A stretch of 45,160 nt of DNA from Paludibacteraceae bacterium (GTDB lineage Bacteria > Bacteroidota > Bacteroidia > Bacteroidales > Paludibacteraceae). Positions 43,723 to 45,160 of the stretch are shown one piece after another. Below the pieces are notes generated by a model. The model searched no databases. It had not been told where the DNA came from and worked only from the letters and a program-made list of their open reading frames with translations. The position numbers and the translations under genes were made by a program. The stretch covers positions 1 through 45,160 of the forward strand of contig JAKSNS010000022.1 of assembly GCA_024399545.1 (NCBI GenBank), in the 5' to 3' direction. How positions within the stretch are numbered: position 1 is the first letter of the stretch; each line of letters begins with the position of its first letter.

Positions 43723-44111
43723 AACAGGGTGTCTATCGTATCTTGCGCTATTGAATCGGGTTGCAGATCGAAAATGGAGTCAGTGCCGCGGTAGATAGGG
43801 AGAGGGGTGCAAGTAGGCGTATTCGAGTCAGGACGGCAGAAAAGCAATGAGCCGACGGCAATGACGGCAACAGAGGCAGCGGCGACGGTTATCCTGATGA
43901 ACCTCAGACGTTTCGAGTGTTTTTTTGCGGCTTGGAGGTCTTCGTTATTTGCTGCCATCTGCATATTAACATAGTCATCGACAAGGAGTTGCAAAGCGGG
44001 GTCTTCGTCCAACATAGCGTCAATCCTTGCTGTTTCCTGCTCGTCAAGGGAGCCATCAAGATAGCGTTCAAGTTTATCCTCGGGGATTTTGGAAAAGAGT
44101 TTATTCTTCAT
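43719..44111 (-). CDS. One-pass membrane anti-sigma-like protein
   Basis: The 130-residue protein sits between the sigma factor and the two proteases. Residues 1-65 are an acidic helical cytoplasmic part (LERYLDGSLDEQETARIDAML) that resembles the sigma-binding arm of anti-sigma factors, but it lacks the Cys/His zinc site of the usual ZAS domain. One membrane helix spans about residues 72-91. The short 40-residue tail faces the periplasm; it has two Cys, several Asp and one central Arg. It overlaps both neighbours by four bases. Assignment rests on position, topology and overall resemblance, so it is an inference. Confidence 0.7.
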   Translation of the reverse strand: MKNKLFSKIPEDKLERYLDGSLDEQETARIDAMLDEDPALQLLVDDYVNMQMAANNEDLQAAKKHSKRLRFIRITVAAASVAVIAVGSLLFCRPDSNTPTCTPLPIYRGTDSIFDLQPDSIAQDTIDTLL

Positions 44112-44725
44112 AACCTTGCCTCCTTGTTGTAGATTTGGGTGTATTGCAATTTTGCACGACGGTGCATGTTAAAAAACTTATCCATAGGGACATTTAGGAT
44201 AGCGGCAGTCTCTTGCAACGTGCGTCCCTCGACGTAAACCGAACGGATAAGCTCGCTGTAATTACGGTTTGGCATCATAGAGAGCAACGTGTTAACGTCC
44301 TGTTTGTCAAGCAGAGAGATATTCTGTTGCAACTGAGGTTCCGGCATCATTGAAGCGTAAGAGACAAGCATCTCCTTGCGTTTCTCGTTAATGGCAAATC
44401 GGTCGAAACAGTAGATAAGCGCAATCTTGCCAATCCAGTTTTTAAACTGGCAGTCGAAGGCGAAACCGTCAATTTTCCTTGTGTTTACAGACTCGCGGAC
44501 AGACATAAGCTCAGTGTAGAAATCATCGATAAACTCCACTGGGTTATCGCAATCGGTGTAATAATTGGCGAAAAGTTTGATGAAGATAGGTGCAGCCTTG
44601 CCATAGAAGAACTCGACGGTCTCGCGTTCAATCCGCTCCTTGATTTTAGGGACAAGTTGGAAGTCCGTCATCTTGGCGATATGGGTAAAAGGGACAGGGA
44701 TTTTCATCATTAAACGAGTAAACAT
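44108..44725 (-). CDS. ECF-like sigma-70 family RNA polymerase sigma factor
   Basis: The 205-residue protein has a region 2-like helix FKNWIGKIALIYCFDRF (residues 94-110) and a region 4 helix-turn-helix at about 158-195 (GRTLQETAAILNVPMDKF). The sequence between them is short, as in ECF sigma factors. The match is divergent from well-known groups. It is the first gene of the caspase-CHAT operon. ATG at 44725 would leave almost no leader after the TAACTTTG box at 44736-44743; ATG at 44710 or 44707 is a likely alternative start. It could direct transcription of its own operon and of unknown targets. Confidence 0.8.
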   Translation of the reverse strand: MFTRLMMKIPVPFTHIAKMTDFQLVPKIKERIERETVEFFYGKAAPIFIKLFANYYTDCDNPVEFIDDFYTELMSVRESVNTRKIDGFAFDCQFKNWIGKIALIYCFDRFAINEKRKEMLVSYASMMPEPQLQQNISLLDKQDVNTLLSMMPNRNYSELIRSVYVEGRTLQETAAILNVPMDKFFNMHRRAKLQYTQIYNKEARL

Positions 44726-44735
44726 AATCAGCTTG

Positions 44736-44743
44736 CAAAGTTA
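44736..44743 (-). promoter_or_regulatory. -7 box ahead of the sigma-caspase-CHAT operon
   Basis: TAACTTTG on the minus strand at 44736-44743, ten bases before the first ATG. The -33 position reads TTTCT, a weak match. Housekeeping sigma would give basal transcription. Confidence 0.55.
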
Positions 44744-45160
44744 CGAATTATTTTTGAAACAGAAAAGAGAAATATGAAGTTTAACACAAAATAACCACTT
44801 TGGTTATTTGATGGGCTTCTACTACCTATATGGGGTTGGATTTTGAAAAGTGCAGGTTTTTTGCGTTAAATAAAATTAAACGGGTGCATTTTGTTGTTTT
44901 GGGGGTTAGGAAGGGGTTGTTAGTCCGTACATCCTTCGGTGCTGCTCCGTTGGAGGTGCGTTTTTTTTTGCTTTTTTCCGTTAGCCATTAGACATTAGTT
45001 TTGGGGGATGGTGTGTTAAGATTTATTAGCCATCTAACTCAATTAACTCAATTAACTCAATTAATTTTGGGCATACCCCAGCGATTTTGTAATATATGGA
45101 CGGGGAACACATTATATATAATTAAATATATATATATAAATCTTTTTGTCTGCTTGTGCA
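44744..45160. other. AT-rich terminal stretch without a gene
   Basis: I see no ORF. TAACTCAAT is repeated three times in tandem (45035-45061), preceded by TTAGCCATTAGACATTAG-like sequence (44991-45000 region), and the window ends in an (AT)n run. Nothing regulatory can be supported. Confidence 0.6.

Noticed and set aside
40262..44725. Type III-E CRISPR (Craspase) locus
   Set aside because: Sigma factor and TPR-CHAT are present, but there is no gRAMP, Csx30 or Csx31-like gene and no CRISPR array, and the CHAT protein is exported.

Overview
The window looks like a chromosomal segment from a member of the Bacteroidales (Bacteroidota). The evidence is the repeated TAnnTTTG-type -7 promoter boxes with a TTTG -33 box, families typical of the phylum (DUF4837, DUF5723 fused to TSP3 repeats and OmpA, DUF4153, DUF7033, DapL), and short or absent Shine-Dalgarno sequences. 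I cannot place it below order level from sequence reading alone.

Layout. 1-900: one small minus-strand membrane protein, then a plus-strand promoter, a 30-codon ORF and a strong terminator-like hairpin. 921-12412: a long plus-strand operon that opens with an ArsG-like permease and continues with nearly the whole UMP pathway (pyrC, carA, carB, pyrK, pyrD, pyrF, pyrE; only aspartate transcarbamylase is missing). A type II restriction-modification pair sits inside it between pyrC and carA. 12467-14372: gene-poor DNA with TTGTAACC iterons arranged as two inverted blocks, a frameshifted acyltransferase remnant and direct repeats. 14373-35156 is entirely minus strand: nadC; a ten-gene run from a lipoprotein and an OmpA protein through M23 peptidase, Rel, DUF4837, PdxA, a polysaccharide trio (DUF7033, GT4, GT2) and RlmH; then a RecD-like helicase, PheT, DapL and mannose-1-phosphate guanylyltransferase. 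Three 138-bp copies of a palindromic, MITE-like repeat lie at gene boundaries in this block. 35157-37490 is plus strand: tRNA-Leu(UAG), a small lipoprotein, rsmE and ruvC. 37499-44725 is minus strand: RluA-type synthase and DUF4153 protein, then a four-gene operon at the right end.

The right-hand operon is the best candidate for an undescribed system. An ECF-like sigma factor, a one-pass membrane anti-sigma-like protein, a secreted caspase-family protease and a secreted TPR-CHAT protease are joined by three successive 4-base ATGA overlaps. The topology suggests that cell-envelope cysteine proteases act on, or are controlled by, a sigma/anti-sigma switch. This resembles in logic, but not in parts, the sigma-factor branch of type III-E CRISPR Craspase; no CRISPR array or gRAMP gene is present here.

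The second point of interest is the front of the pyrimidine operon. A leader ORF ends inside the 5' arm of a terminator hairpin, the arrangement used by translation-coupled attenuators such as the enterobacterial pyrBI leader. The gene order matches the Bacillus-type pyr operon, and the embedded restriction-modification pair would be expressed together with nucleotide synthesis genes.
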